Positions 9,054 to 18,363 of a stretch of DNA of 64,000 nucleotides are shown piece after piece. Under the pieces are notes generated by a model. The model made no database searches, was not told where the DNA came from, and saw only the letters and a program-made list of their open reading frames with translations. The stretch is from Paracoccus albus (GTDB lineage Bacteria; Pseudomonadota; Alphaproteobacteria; Rhodobacterales; Rhodobacteraceae). The number at the start of each line of letters is the position of its first letter. Positions within the stretch are counted from its first letter, which is position 1. The stretch is from the NCBI RefSeq assembly GCF_027913035.1, contig NZ_CP115775.1:1488001-1552000 (forward strand), in the 5' to 3' direction. A program made the position numbers and the translations under genes.

Positions 9054-10054
9054 CAACTCACCCCAAGGCTGGAAGCGCGGGTGATCAGACTGACCGGCGC
9101 GCGAATTTCGGCAGGCGGCATTTCGTCATGTGCAAGCCAACGCAGCAACCGCCCTGCCGTATCATCACCGAAGCGCGCAATATCGCAACTGACCGTGCTG
9201 AGCGCGGGCCAGACTTCGGTGCATTCGGCAATGCCGTCAAAGCCAACCAGTCGGATATCCTGACCCACACGACGTTTCCCGCGTGCCAGCCCGTTCATCA
9301 GACCAAGCGCGACCATGTCATTGAAACACAACACCGCATCGACGTCATCGGGCAAAATGTCGGCAGCCTCTCGCCCTTCCTGCCGGGTGATCGGCCCGTG
9401 CATCAGCCTCGGCTCCAGCCCAGCCTTTTCAATCACCTTCAGATAGCCAGAGGCGCGTTCTATGGTGATTGCCCGTTCGGCCCTGCCACCCAGAAATGCG
9501 ATCCGTTGCGCACCCATATCCAACAAGTGCTGTGTCGCCGCCTGCCCGCCCGCCCCGTAATCGAAGGACGCAAAGGGGATATCAGCACCGCTTCGCTCGA
9601 TCTGACGCAAGACCTGCAAGGCCGGTATCCCGGCGGCCGCCAGTTGGGACAGCACCGGTCCCGGATCACCGAAGGTTGGAGATATCACCAGCCCGGCAAC
9701 GCCATGCTCGATCATCGACTGCACAAGCTGCGCCTGACGCGCCGGATCCTCATCCGAATGGCCGATCACCGTTGCGTAACCCTTTTCGGCCAGGCGCATC
9801 TGCATGGTCGTCGCCAGTTCGGTGAAGAAGGGGTTGCGCAGGTCATTGATGACCAGCCCGATCAGCCCGGTCTGTGCCGAACGCAAATTCGCCGCGGCGC
9901 GGTTATAGACATAGCCAACCTTAACCATCGCTTCGCGGACGGCCTTGTTGGTCTCATCGCGCACCAGTTCGCTGCCCTGAAGGACAAGCGACACGGTCGA
10001 TTTCGAAACCCCCGCGGCTTGCGCAACGTCAAGAATCGTGGGTCGTCGCTTCAT
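9053..10054 (-). CDS. LacI-family transcriptional regulator
   Basis: DNA-binding repressor of 333 residues. The N-terminal helix-turn-helix reads TILDVAQAAGVSKSTVSLVL, followed by the hinge region with RAAANLRSAQTGLIGLV and a periplasmic-binding-protein-like effector domain (residues ~60-330). It sits inside the operon it probably controls, overlapping DUF993 upstream by four bases (ATGA) and glycerate kinase downstream by one. A LacI-type operator match lies before the ABC substrate-binding gene at 19644-19657. The effector is probably a sugar, polyol or derived acid taken up by the ABC system. Confidence 0.92.
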   Translation of the reverse strand: MKRRPTILDVAQAAGVSKSTVSLVLQGSELVRDETNKAVREAMVKVGYVYNRAAANLRSAQTGLIGLVINDLRNPFFTELATTMQMRLAEKGYATVIGHSDEDPARQAQLVQSMIEHGVAGLVISPTFGDPGPVLSQLAAAGIPALQVLRQIERSGADIPFASFDYGAGGQAATQHLLDMGAQRIAFLGGRAERAITIERASGYLKVIEKAGLEPRLMHGPITRQEGREAADILPDDVDAVLCFNDMVALGLMNGLARGKRRVGQDIRLVGFDGIAECTEVWPALSTVSCDIARFGDDTAGRLLRWLAHDEMPPAEIRAPVSLITRASSLGVS

Positions 10055-11217
10055 GCCTCTATGCCATAGACCGCCAGAAGTTTACGCATACGGTTCATGG
10101 CAAGATCCGGTTCGTTGAGCAAGCCCGCTGCGGCTGCAAGGCGAAACAGGTCAGCGTAATGGGTGATCGGCCGCGAGGATTGGAAACCAGCAGGCATCAT
10201 AAAGGCCGGCTGCATCCCATTCAACCACGACAGAAAGGCAATCCCCGCCTTGTAGAACTGCGTGGGCGCACGAAAAAGCTCACGCGACAGGGGTATGGTC
10301 GGCCCCATCAGCGCGTCGTAACTGGCACGATCGCCCGCCGCCAGAGCGTCCAGGGCTTGCGCCGCAGCAGGTGCAATCGCCGTGAAAGCGCCCAGAAGCG
10401 CGTGGGAATGATGTGTGCCATCACCCGCAATCAGCGCAGCGTAGTTGAAATCATCTCCTGTATACAGCTTCACGCCATCTGGCAGGCGGGCACGGAAGGA
10501 TTCTTCATGTGCCTGATCCAGAAGAGAGATCTTGATACCGTCCACCTTACCCGGATGCGCCGCAATCAGGTCGATAACCGCATCTGACGCTGCAGCTATA
10601 TCCGCGCTGCCCCAATAGCCTTTCAGCGCCGGATCAAACATGTCGCCCAGCCAATGCAGGATCACCGGGTCCTTCGCCTGCGTGATCAGCCTGTCATAGA
10701 CCCGCCGATAGTCATCGGGCACCGCGCCAATCGCGGGCAGAGCGCGGGTGGCCATCAGGATCAGCTGCCCACCCTCTGCCTCGATCGCCTCCATCTGATG
10801 TTCATATGCGGCGATGATCGCATCCAGATCGGGCAGGTCCGACAGCATCCGGTGGTCGGTTCCAGCCCCGCAGGCCACACGCGGCTTCAGGGGATGGGAC
10901 TTCGCCTCTGCCATCGTCCGTGCGATCAACTCCCGTGCGGTTTCCCAATCGACACCCATGCCACGCTGCGCGGTGTCCATCGCCTCGGCCAGTCCCAGCC
11001 CCTGATTCCACAGGCTGCGGCGGAAATTCAGCGTCGCTTCCCAATCGACGGCGGGACGGTCCGTCCACGGGCTGCGCTCTGCCAGCGGGTCGCTGACGAC
11101 ATGGGCGGCGGCAAAGGCGGTGCGGGTCCATTCGCGCTGCGGCGCACGCGGCACCAGCGGTTCGCGGGTGATGGCAAAAGGCGCAAGCGTGCCGTCTTGG
11201 TCGGGCAGGTTCAGCAT
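10051..11217 (-). CDS. DUF993 protein, dihydrodipicolinate-synthase-like aldolase fold
   Basis: A 388-residue protein of the DUF993 group, related to the DapA/N-acetylneuraminate lyase TIM-barrel aldolases. The segment VDGIKISLLD places a lysine (K229) where such enzymes form a Schiff base, and GVKLYTGDDFNYAALIAGDG resembles the C-terminal barrel strands of the family. No reaction is established for DUF993. From context, between two dehydrogenases and glycerate kinase, I infer carbon-carbon cleavage of an oxidised sugar-derived intermediate. It starts three bases after the Dabb stop and overlaps the LacI gene by four. Confidence 0.8.
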   Translation of the reverse strand: MLNLPDQDGTLAPFAITREPLVPRAPQREWTRTAFAAAHVVSDPLAERSPWTDRPAVDWEATLNFRRSLWNQGLGLAEAMDTAQRGMGVDWETARELIARTMAEAKSHPLKPRVACGAGTDHRMLSDLPDLDAIIAAYEHQMEAIEAEGGQLILMATRALPAIGAVPDDYRRVYDRLITQAKDPVILHWLGDMFDPALKGYWGSADIAAASDAVIDLIAAHPGKVDGIKISLLDQAHEESFRARLPDGVKLYTGDDFNYAALIAGDGTHHSHALLGAFTAIAPAAAQALDALAAGDRASYDALMGPTIPLSRELFRAPTQFYKAGIAFLSWLNGMQPAFMMPAGFQSSRPITHYADLFRLAAAAGLLNEPDLAMNRMRKLLAVYGIEA

Positions 11218-11220
11218 GGC

Positions 11221-11535
11221 TCAATCCTTAACAGGAAGGTCGAAAACAAGGATACCGTCGAGGCCGCCGACAGCATTTTTAATCAGCGCATCGCCCACGC
11301 TGCGATGATCGGGGTGCGCCTGATAGGCGGCAAGCGCGTCCCAATCGGTGAAATCCGCGACGAAGCCGTGAAGATAGCCACGTTCGATCTGTTCGGGGCT
11401 TTCGCTGCGCCCCGAGGTGATCGATATCACCCCCGGCAGAACCTCACGGATGCGGCGAAGATCGGCGAAGATCGTGTCGATGGCAGCTTCCGGCACATCG
11501 TCGCGAAAGCGGATCAGGACGATATGGCGGATCAT
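11221..11535 (-). CDS. Dabb (stress-responsive alpha/beta-barrel) domain protein
   Basis: Small 104-residue protein with the Dabb ferredoxin-like fold: it opens MIRHIVLIRFRDDVPE, and the end of the domain reads HPDHRSVGDALIKNAV. Dabb proteins dimerise and some act as small-molecule enzymes or stress proteins; the role here is unknown. It overlaps the upstream GMC gene by four bases (ATGA) and precedes DUF993 by three, so it is translationally coupled and probably acts on a pathway intermediate. Confidence 0.85.
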   Translation of the reverse strand: MIRHIVLIRFRDDVPEAAIDTIFADLRRIREVLPGVISITSGRSESPEQIERGYLHGFVADFTDWDALAAYQAHPDHRSVGDALIKNAVGGLDGILVFDLPVKD

Positions 11536-13133
11536 CCGCGTCCCCCGTGATCTTCCTTGATCATATCAGCGGCTTTTTCCGCGATCATGATGGTCGGCGC
11601 GTTGGTGTTGGAGGACACCAGCCTTGGCATGATCGAGGCATCGACGACGCGCAGTCCCTCGATCCCGTTGAAACGCAGGCGCGTATCGACGACCGCCGCC
11701 TCATCCACGCCCATCCGGCAGGTGCCCGCCGGGTGGTGATCGGTCTTGGCATTGGCGACGGCGTAATTGATGTAATCCTGTTCGGTCCGGACATCCGGCC
11801 CCGGCAGGACCTCACGCAGGACGAAGGGTTTCAGGGCGTCCTGACGCATGATCTCCTGCGCCAGTTTCAGGCCCTTGATCGACATGTCGCGGTCATGCGG
11901 GTCGGCCCAGTAATTCGGGTCAATCAGCGGCGCGGCCTTCGGGTCGTTATTGGCCAGCCGAACCGTCCCGCGCGAGCGTGGCCGCAGATAGGCCGAGTTC
12001 AGCGTCACGCCGCCATTTGGCATGGCTGCGACGCCCGCCTCGATTCCTGAACCCAGGCCCAGATGGAACTGGATATCGGGGGAACGCGCGCCCTCGCCCG
12101 CATACCAGAACCCGCCGGTTTCAAACAGTGACGAGGCCACCGGCCCCTTGCGCGTGAAGACATATTGCAGCCCCGCCACCACTGACCAATGCGGCTTGGC
12201 ATAGCGGTCATAGGTATGCGGGCCGGTGCATTCGGCGATGACGAACAGATCCAGATGATCCTGCAGGTCCGACCCGACACCCGGCTGGTCCAGCACGACA
12301 TCGACGCCAACACTGCGCAGATGATCCGCGGGCCCGATCCCCGACAGCATCAGCAAACGCGGCGAGCCGATCGCCCCCGATGACAGGATCACCTCTGCCG
12401 CCGCGTCGATCCGTATCACACCATTGCCGTCATCGACACGAATACCGGCGGCACGTCCATTTTCGACCACAATCCCAAGCACCTGCGCCCCTGACATCAC
12501 CGTCAGATTCGGACGGCTTCGCGCCGGGTCCAGAAACGCCACCGAGGTCGAGGAGCGCCGCGCATGTTTCTGCGTCAGCTGGTAATAGCCCAAGCCTTCC
12601 TGATCCTCGCCGGTCATGTCGTGATTGGTGGGAATGCCAAGTTCGCGCCCGGCCTTGAAATAGGCCTCACAGATCGGCAGGGGGGCGGCGGGTTTCGACA
12701 CGCCCAAAGGACCGCCCTGCCCGTGCCAGCGGTTGTTATGGGTGTCATTATCCTCGGATTTGCGGAAATAGGGCAGCACGTCCTCATAGGACCAGCCCTC
12801 GCAGCCCATCTGCCGCCATTCGTCGTAATCGAGCGCATTGCCGCGCGTATAGATCTGCGCGTTGATGCTAGAGCCGCCGCCCAGAACGCGGGCCTGCGTG
12901 AAGCGCACGACGCGGTCCTGCATATGTGTCTGCGGCACGGTTTCCCAACCCCAACTGCCGATGCCCTTGGTCATCTTGGCGAAACCGGCGGGCATGGCAT
13001 AGAAGGGGTGGCGCGGTCGCACCCCGGCCTCGACAAGCAGCACGCTTGCATCGGGGTTCTCGCTTAATCGGTTGGCCAGCACGCAGCCCGCGCTGCCGCC
13101 GCCGATGATGATGAAATCGTATCCTTCGGCCAT
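11532..13133 (-). CDS. GMC-family FAD alcohol dehydrogenase (choline-dehydrogenase-like)
   Basis: FAD-dependent oxidoreductase of 533 residues. The dinucleotide-binding motif FIIIGGGSAGCVLANRL is at residues ~6-22, and the GMC signature GGGSSINAQIYTRGNALDYDEW follows. The second signature SGAIGSPRLLMLSGIGP is in the middle, and the C-terminal catalytic region has DHHPAGTCRMG and an NTNAPTIMIAEKAAD tail. No signal peptide, so cytoplasmic. It would oxidise a primary or secondary alcohol; the acceptor is unknown. It is one of two unlike GMC enzymes in this operon, eleven bases downstream of an SDR. Confidence 0.92.
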   Translation of the reverse strand: MAEGYDFIIIGGGSAGCVLANRLSENPDASVLLVEAGVRPRHPFYAMPAGFAKMTKGIGSWGWETVPQTHMQDRVVRFTQARVLGGGSSINAQIYTRGNALDYDEWRQMGCEGWSYEDVLPYFRKSEDNDTHNNRWHGQGGPLGVSKPAAPLPICEAYFKAGRELGIPTNHDMTGEDQEGLGYYQLTQKHARRSSTSVAFLDPARSRPNLTVMSGAQVLGIVVENGRAAGIRVDDGNGVIRIDAAAEVILSSGAIGSPRLLMLSGIGPADHLRSVGVDVVLDQPGVGSDLQDHLDLFVIAECTGPHTYDRYAKPHWSVVAGLQYVFTRKGPVASSLFETGGFWYAGEGARSPDIQFHLGLGSGIEAGVAAMPNGGVTLNSAYLRPRSRGTVRLANNDPKAAPLIDPNYWADPHDRDMSIKGLKLAQEIMRQDALKPFVLREVLPGPDVRTEQDYINYAVANAKTDHHPAGTCRMGVDEAAVVDTRLRFNGIEGLRVVDASIMPRLVSSNTNAPTIMIAEKAADMIKEDHGGRG

Positions 13134-13144
13134 TTCGGCCTCCC

Positions 13145-13894
13145 TCAGAGTCTTGGAATGGACAGACCGCCATCCACGGCGATCACGCTGCCCGTTGAAA
13201 ACGCCATATCGCCGCGGACCAGCGGCAGGACGGCGCGACCGATATCGGCGGGTTCGCCCCAGCGGGATGCAGGAACCAGCCCGGCTTCAATCAGCGCGTC
13301 ATATTTGGACGACACGCCCGCGGTCATCGGGGTCGCGATGATACCGGGGCGCAGTTCGAAGACGCCGATCCCTTCCGCCGCAAGTCGCGTCGCAAACAGC
13401 TTGACCATCATCGAGGCGGCGGCCTTCGACATGCAGTATTCGGCGCGTTCCGGCGACACCATCTCGGCACTGACCGAGGTCACGAAGATCATACTGCGAT
13501 AGGGTTCTTCGCCCTGCCCCAGCATCCGCCGCGCCACCTGCTGGGCAAGGAAGAAGTTGCCGCGCAGGTTGATGTTCATCGTCCAGTCGAAATTCTCGGG
13601 CAATATCTCCAGCATGTCGCCCCTGATCCGCGCAGGCACACCCGCATTGCAGATCAGTGAGGTCACGGGGCCAAGATCGCTTTCGACGGCATCCATCAGC
13701 GTAGGCACCTTGTCGATCCCGGTCAGATCATGCTGATAATACCGCGCATCCGGGCCAAGCTTCTGCATCACACCTTCTGCCGCATCCGGCGGCTGTTCCG
13801 CCACAATCGCCAGCTTCCAGCCCGCCACCTGCAAAGCCTGCGCGATGCCAAGCCCGATGCCCTGCTGGCCCCCGGTGATCAGCGCGACGCTCAT
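13145..13894 (-). CDS. Short-chain dehydrogenase/reductase
   Basis: Classical SDR of 249 residues. It has the cofactor motif TGGQQGIGLG near the N-terminus, NAGVPARIRGD (the NAG motif), catalytic Ser in IFVTSVSAE and the YxxxK pair in EYCMSKAAAS. The substrate is probably a sugar- or polyol-derived alcohol/ketone shared with the flanking GMC enzymes. It overlaps the upstream GMC gene by four bases. Confidence 0.92.
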   Translation of the reverse strand: MSVALITGGQQGIGLGIAQALQVAGWKLAIVAEQPPDAAEGVMQKLGPDARYYQHDLTGIDKVPTLMDAVESDLGPVTSLICNAGVPARIRGDMLEILPENFDWTMNINLRGNFFLAQQVARRMLGQGEEPYRSMIFVTSVSAEMVSPERAEYCMSKAAASMMVKLFATRLAAEGIGVFELRPGIIATPMTAGVSSKYDALIEAGLVPASRWGEPADIGRAVLPLVRGDMAFSTGSVIAVDGGLSIPRL

Positions 13895-15384
13895 GCCCAG
13901 TCCTTTTCGCTTATATGCCGTGCCGCCCGCAGGGACAGCGCCGCGATGGTCAGCGCCGGGTTTACAGCGGCAGAGGTCGGCAGGGTGCTGGCATCGGTGA
14001 TGAACAGGTTCGGATGATCGTGACTGCGGTTATGAATATCGGTCACACTGCTGCCCGGATCGCGGCCCATTTTTGCCGTCCCGCATTGATGGCTGGGCGT
14101 GCGCCGGTCGAAGGGTTTCGAAAGCACCAGCGGATAGCCTGCCCGGCGCAATTCTTTTTTCAGCCGCGCGACAAGTGCCTCATGCGCGGTCCAGTTCGAC
14201 CGTTTCCAGTCCAGCACGATCTGATCGCCTTTCAGGCTCACCCGGCTTTCGGGGTCCGGCAGATCCTCGGACATGGCGTAAAGATCAAGCGCACGGGACG
14301 AGATCGCATTCGCCACCGGCAAAGGCAAACCCGACCCGGCTTTAAGGATCGGCCCTGTCACCCGCCCGAGCATCTGGATATTGCCCAGCGGCTCACCATC
14401 CGGGCCGCCGGTTTCATAGAAATCGTTCACCATCAGCGTTTTCTGATAAACACTTCTGTTGCGCCGGAACGGATGGATCGCCAGCACCGCCGAGCAGTTA
14501 TGGTTCATGAAGTTCCGGCCAAGCTGGTCGGACCGATTGGCCAGCCCGTTCGGATGCGTCTCATCCGCCGAGCGCAAAAGAAGCGCCGCCGAATTCACCG
14601 CCCCTGCGGCAAGTGCAAACAAAGGCGATTGAAGCCGCCGCGCACCATCCGACCCGCTCACATGCAGCGCCACGATCCGTCCATCCTCACCGCATTCCAG
14701 TCGGTCGGCCTGCGTCCCGGTCAGCAATGTCACATTCGGATGCCGCAGCGCCTCGGCAATACCGACCGTTTCCGCATCCATCTTGCCGCCGACAGTGTTC
14801 GGATAACCGTCCCATCCGATTTTGGCACGTTCCAACCAACGGGTGAGATCCACCCCGAGCGGAAGGTATGAGGGGTTGAGGCCGATCCCCTTCAAGCGGC
14901 GGCGCAGATCGGCGATCTCGGGCTCATCCGGGACGGGCAGGAAGGGATAGTTGCCGGAATGCGCGGGCTCTGTCGGGTCGTCGCCCAACTGCCCTCGGAC
15001 CTGATACATCTCCTCGGCGGCCTGATACCACGGTTCCATCTCGGCATATGTGATCGGCCAGCCGGGGGTGGTGCCGCCCATATGGCGGATCGGGCTGAAA
15101 TCGGCCTCGCGATAGCGCAGCAGCACGGCCCCATAGAATTTGGAATTGCCGCCGACATAGTAGAAATTGCCGGGGCTGAAAGGCTGCCCCTGCCCGTCGA
15201 ACCAGGTTTCCTTGGGCCGGAAATGGCCCAGACCATGGATGGCATAGCCGTCCACGGCTTCGGGGCTGTCGACCATCCGCTCACCCGTTTCGACGATCAG
15301 GATGCGCTTCCCAGAGGGCGCGAGCGCCGCTGCCAGCGTCGCGCCGCCCATCCCCGATCCGATGATGATCAGATCGGCATCCAT
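13891..15384 (-). CDS. GMC-family oxidoreductase (sugar/fructose dehydrogenase-like)
   Basis: FAD enzyme of 497 residues. The N-terminal motif is LIIIGSGMGGATLAAAL, and the C-terminal catalytic block reads PSHQCGTAKMG with DASTLPTSAAVNPALTIAAL. The shape resembles the pyranose-oxidase/gluconate- or fructose-dehydrogenase branch of GMC enzymes rather than choline dehydrogenase. No signal sequence and no adjacent cytochrome or small-subunit gene is present, so the electron acceptor is not evident. It overlaps the ATPase stop by one base and the next SDR by four. Expected role: oxidising the sugar imported by the ABC system. Confidence 0.88.
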   Translation of the reverse strand: MDADLIIIGSGMGGATLAAALAPSGKRILIVETGERMVDSPEAVDGYAIHGLGHFRPKETWFDGQGQPFSPGNFYYVGGNSKFYGAVLLRYREADFSPIRHMGGTTPGWPITYAEMEPWYQAAEEMYQVRGQLGDDPTEPAHSGNYPFLPVPDEPEIADLRRRLKGIGLNPSYLPLGVDLTRWLERAKIGWDGYPNTVGGKMDAETVGIAEALRHPNVTLLTGTQADRLECGEDGRIVALHVSGSDGARRLQSPLFALAAGAVNSAALLLRSADETHPNGLANRSDQLGRNFMNHNCSAVLAIHPFRRNRSVYQKTLMVNDFYETGGPDGEPLGNIQMLGRVTGPILKAGSGLPLPVANAISSRALDLYAMSEDLPDPESRVSLKGDQIVLDWKRSNWTAHEALVARLKKELRRAGYPLVLSKPFDRRTPSHQCGTAKMGRDPGSSVTDIHNRSHDHPNLFITDASTLPTSAAVNPALTIAALSLRAARHISEKDWA

Positions 15385-16502
15385 CAGTCCACGATCCTGT
15401 CTTCGGTTTCAGGATCGAAGACGACGGCCTTGTCCATATTCACGACGAAATCGAAAGGCTGACCGGGATGAACATCCACATCGGCCCGCATCCGGGCGAT
15501 GCACGGCTTGCCCGACAGCAATGTATCGACATAGGTATCCGATCCAGCCGGTTCGGTCACCGTGACCGTGTTGTGCAAAGGCTGTGTGTTTTTCGCATTG
15601 CGGTCCACGCCTTCGGGATCGGTGATCGCCTCTGGCCTGATACCCAGCACGATGGGGTTGCCCAGATAGCGGCGCAGGTTCGGGCCGTTCTGGGGGAGAT
15701 TCAGCAGAATCTGCTGCCCTTCGGCGCCTTTCAGTTCTGCCGCCAGCCCGCCATCAACCTCGCGCAGGGTCGCGGGAAGCAGGTTCATCGAAGGGCTGCC
15801 CATGAAGCCTGCGACGAACATATTGGCGGGCTGATCATAGACCTCTTTCGGGGTGCCAAGCTGCTGGACATAGCCCTTGTTCATCACCGCGATCCGGGTG
15901 GAGAGCGTCAGCGCCTCGATCTGATCATGGGTCACATAGACGATGGTGCTTTTCAGCCGCTGATGCAGCTTCTTGATCTCTGTCCGCATATCCACGCGCA
16001 GTTTCGCGTCGAGGTTCGACAGCGGTTCGTCGAACAGGAACACATCCGGGTCGCGCGTCAGCGCCCGGCCCATCGCCACGCGCTGCCGCTGACCGCCCGA
16101 AAGCTGCCCCGGCTTGCGGTCCAGCAGATGGTCGATCTGCAGAAGCTTCGCGACCTCGTCCAGTTTCTTCTCACGCTCGGGCTTGGGGATGCCGTGCATC
16201 TCCATCCCGAAGGTGATGTTCTGACCGACGGTCATGTTCGGGTAAAGCGCATAGCTCTGGAACACCATGGCGATGTTGCGCTTCGACGGGTGGACGTCGT
16301 TGACCACCCGATCCTTGATCGAGATCGTGCCGCTGGTGATATTCTCCAGCCCCGCGATCATGTTCAGAAGCGTTGATTTCCCGCAGCCGGATGGCCCGAC
16401 AAGGACAAGAAACTCACCCTCTTCGACGCCGATATCGACCCGGTGCAGGACTTCGACATTACCGTAGGACTTGGTGACATTGTCTATATTGAGGAACGGC
16501 AT
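15384..16502 (-). CDS. Sugar ABC transporter ATP-binding protein (MalK/UgpC type)
   Basis: Cytoplasmic ATPase of 372 residues energising the adjacent permeases. It has Walker A GPSGCGKST, the signature LSGGQRQRVAMGRAL, Walker B DVFLFDEPLSNLDAKL and the H-loop in YVTHDQIEA. The C-terminal ~130 residues form the TOBE/OB regulatory domain typical of MalK/UgpC. It lies four bases after the MalG-type permease and completes a one-ATPase carbohydrate importer (CUT1 class). Confidence 0.95.
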   Translation of the reverse strand: MPFLNIDNVTKSYGNVEVLHRVDIGVEEGEFLVLVGPSGCGKSTLLNMIAGLENITSGTISIKDRVVNDVHPSKRNIAMVFQSYALYPNMTVGQNITFGMEMHGIPKPEREKKLDEVAKLLQIDHLLDRKPGQLSGGQRQRVAMGRALTRDPDVFLFDEPLSNLDAKLRVDMRTEIKKLHQRLKSTIVYVTHDQIEALTLSTRIAVMNKGYVQQLGTPKEVYDQPANMFVAGFMGSPSMNLLPATLREVDGGLAAELKGAEGQQILLNLPQNGPNLRRYLGNPIVLGIRPEAITDPEGVDRNAKNTQPLHNTVTVTEPAGSDTYVDTLLSGKPCIARMRADVDVHPGQPFDFVVNMDKAVVFDPETEDRIVD

Positions 16503-16506
16503 CGCG

Positions 16507-17388
16507 TTATCCCTTCACTGAGCCGGCCATCAGACCGCGCACGAAATAGCGGCCGGCGACGATATAAACGAGCAGCGTTGGAAGTGCTGCCAGGATCGCG
16601 CCGGCGAAATCGACATTATAGGCTTTGACGCCGGTGGAACTGTTGACGAGGTTGTTAAGCGCCACGGTCATCGGCATGGAATCCAGATCGGCGAAGGATG
16701 CGCCGAACAGGAAGTCGTTCCAGATATTGGTGAACTGCCAGATGATGCAGACCACCGCGATGGGGCCCGACACCGGCAGCATGATGCGCCAGAAGATACG
16801 GAAGAACCCGGCTCCGTCCATCATCGCGGCCCGCACCAGTTCGGTCGGGAAGGCCGCATAATAGTTGCGGAAGTAAAGCGTCGAAAAGCCGATCCCATAG
16901 ACCACATGGACAAGGATCAGACCCGATGTCGTGCCCGCCAGCCCGATGCTCCCCAGAACCCGCGCCATCGGGATCAGGACGATCTGAAAGGGGATGAAGC
17001 AGGAAAACAGCATCAGCCCGAACAGGATATTCGATCCCCGGAACTGCCATTTCGTCAGGATATAGCCGTTCAGCGCCCCCAGAATGGTCGAAATCGCCAC
17101 AGCGGGCACCACCATCAGGATCGAGTTCATGAAGTAGGGTTTGAGCCCCGTCGCCTCGACCCCTATCTGGGCGCTGCCCCAGGCAGAGGCCCAAGGCGCG
17201 AAGGTATATTCAGTCGGCAAAGCCATCATATTGCCGCCGGTGATCTCTTCCAGCGGTTTGACCGAGTTGATCATCATGATGAAGAATGGCAGCAGATAGA
17301 ACAACGCGAAGAAGATCAGCACCACATAGATGAACATGCGGGTGATGCGGCCGGTGCGGATGGCCTGGTCCTGTGCGCCCATGGACAT
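16507..17388 (-). CDS. Carbohydrate ABC transporter permease, MalG type
   Basis: Inner-membrane permease of 293 residues with six predicted helices. The EAA loop is in YAAFPTELVRAAMMDGAGFFRIFWRIMLP, and the MalG-type ending GRYFVRGLMAGSVKG is present. I take ATG 17388, which overlaps the preceding permease stop by one base; a GTG one codon earlier gives the four-base form. Partner of the MalF-type gene upstream. Confidence 0.93.
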   Translation of the reverse strand: MSMGAQDQAIRTGRITRMFIYVVLIFFALFYLLPFFIMMINSVKPLEEITGGNMMALPTEYTFAPWASAWGSAQIGVEATGLKPYFMNSILMVVPAVAISTILGALNGYILTKWQFRGSNILFGLMLFSCFIPFQIVLIPMARVLGSIGLAGTTSGLILVHVVYGIGFSTLYFRNYYAAFPTELVRAAMMDGAGFFRIFWRIMLPVSGPIAVVCIIWQFTNIWNDFLFGASFADLDSMPMTVALNNLVNSSTGVKAYNVDFAGAILAALPTLLVYIVAGRYFVRGLMAGSVKG

Positions 17389-18287
17389 CACTTCTGCTCC
17401 TTCAACTCGGCATAGACGTAAGGCACCATGATCGCGGCGATGCCCATCAGCATGATCACTGCGGATGCCGCACCGACGCCCATCTGGTTTCGGGTGAAGG
17501 TATAGGAATACATGAAGGTCGCGGGCAGTTCGGTCGCCCGGCCCGGCCCGCCGCCTGTCAGCGCGATGACAAGATCATAGGATTTGATGGCGAGGTGGGC
17601 CAGGATCACAAAGGCAGACAGGAATGCCGGGCGCAGCAGCGGGATCACGATGCGCCGATACAGGTTCCAGTTCGACGCGCCGTCGATCTGGGCGGCTTTC
17701 AGCATTTCGTTGTCAATGCCGCGCAGGCCCGCAAGGAACATCGCCATCACAAAACCGGATGACTGCCAGACCGCCGCAATCACCAGCGTATAGATCGCGT
17801 AATCGCGGTCCTTGATCCAGCCGAACTCGAAGCTTTCCCAGCCCCACATATGCATCGTGTTTTCCAGCCCGATGCCGGGGTCTAGCAACCATTTCCACGC
17901 CGTCCCCGTGACGATGAAGGAAAGCGCCATCGGATACAGATAGATCGGGCGCAACATCCCCTCGCCCCGGATCTTCTGGTCGAGGAAGATCGCCAGCAGC
18001 AGCCCGATGGCAATGCAGATCACGATATACAGCGTCGCGAAGATCGCGAGGTTGATCAGTGCGGTGGTCCATGCCGACAGGCCGAACAGCCGCGCATAAT
18101 TGTCGAAACCAACCAGATCATAGCTGGGCAGCATCCGGCTGTTGGTGAAGGACAGATAGACCGTATAGACGATGAAGCCATAGACAAAGACCATCATTGC
18201 CGCCAGCGAAGGCGACAGGACCAGCTTCGGCAGCCAGTTCTGCAATATGGTACGCATGTCCTGTGGCGCGCGGGTGGACCCGGCCAT
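17388..18287 (-). CDS. Carbohydrate ABC transporter permease, MalF type
   Basis: Inner-membrane permease of 299 residues with about six helices. The EAA-type cytoplasmic loop is in LRGIDNEMLKAAQIDGASNWNLYRRIVIP. A strong GGGGGG-AG ribosome site precedes ATG 18287. It is separated from the substrate-binding gene by 76 bases containing a stem-loop, as is usual where the binding protein must be made in excess. Confidence 0.93.
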   Translation of the reverse strand: MAGSTRAPQDMRTILQNWLPKLVLSPSLAAMMVFVYGFIVYTVYLSFTNSRMLPSYDLVGFDNYARLFGLSAWTTALINLAIFATLYIVICIAIGLLLAIFLDQKIRGEGMLRPIYLYPMALSFIVTGTAWKWLLDPGIGLENTMHMWGWESFEFGWIKDRDYAIYTLVIAAVWQSSGFVMAMFLAGLRGIDNEMLKAAQIDGASNWNLYRRIVIPLLRPAFLSAFVILAHLAIKSYDLVIALTGGGPGRATELPATFMYSYTFTRNQMGVGAASAVIMLMGIAAIMVPYVYAELKEQK

Positions 18288-18325
18288 GAAAACTCCCCCC
18301 TGAAATTTTCGTCATGCTTTGGGAT

Positions 18326-18356
18326 GCGGCGGCAAGGCGCAAGGCCCCGCCGCCGC
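18326..18356 (-). promoter_or_regulatory. Intercistronic stem-loop between binding protein and permease
   Basis: GCGGCGGC at 18326-18333 pairs perfectly with GCCGCCGC at 18349-18356 around a 15-base loop. It lies just after the substrate-binding protein stop and no T-run follows on the minus strand. I read it as an mRNA-stabilising or attenuating hairpin, not a full terminator. Confidence 0.6.
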
Positions 18357-18363
18357 GAAAGGC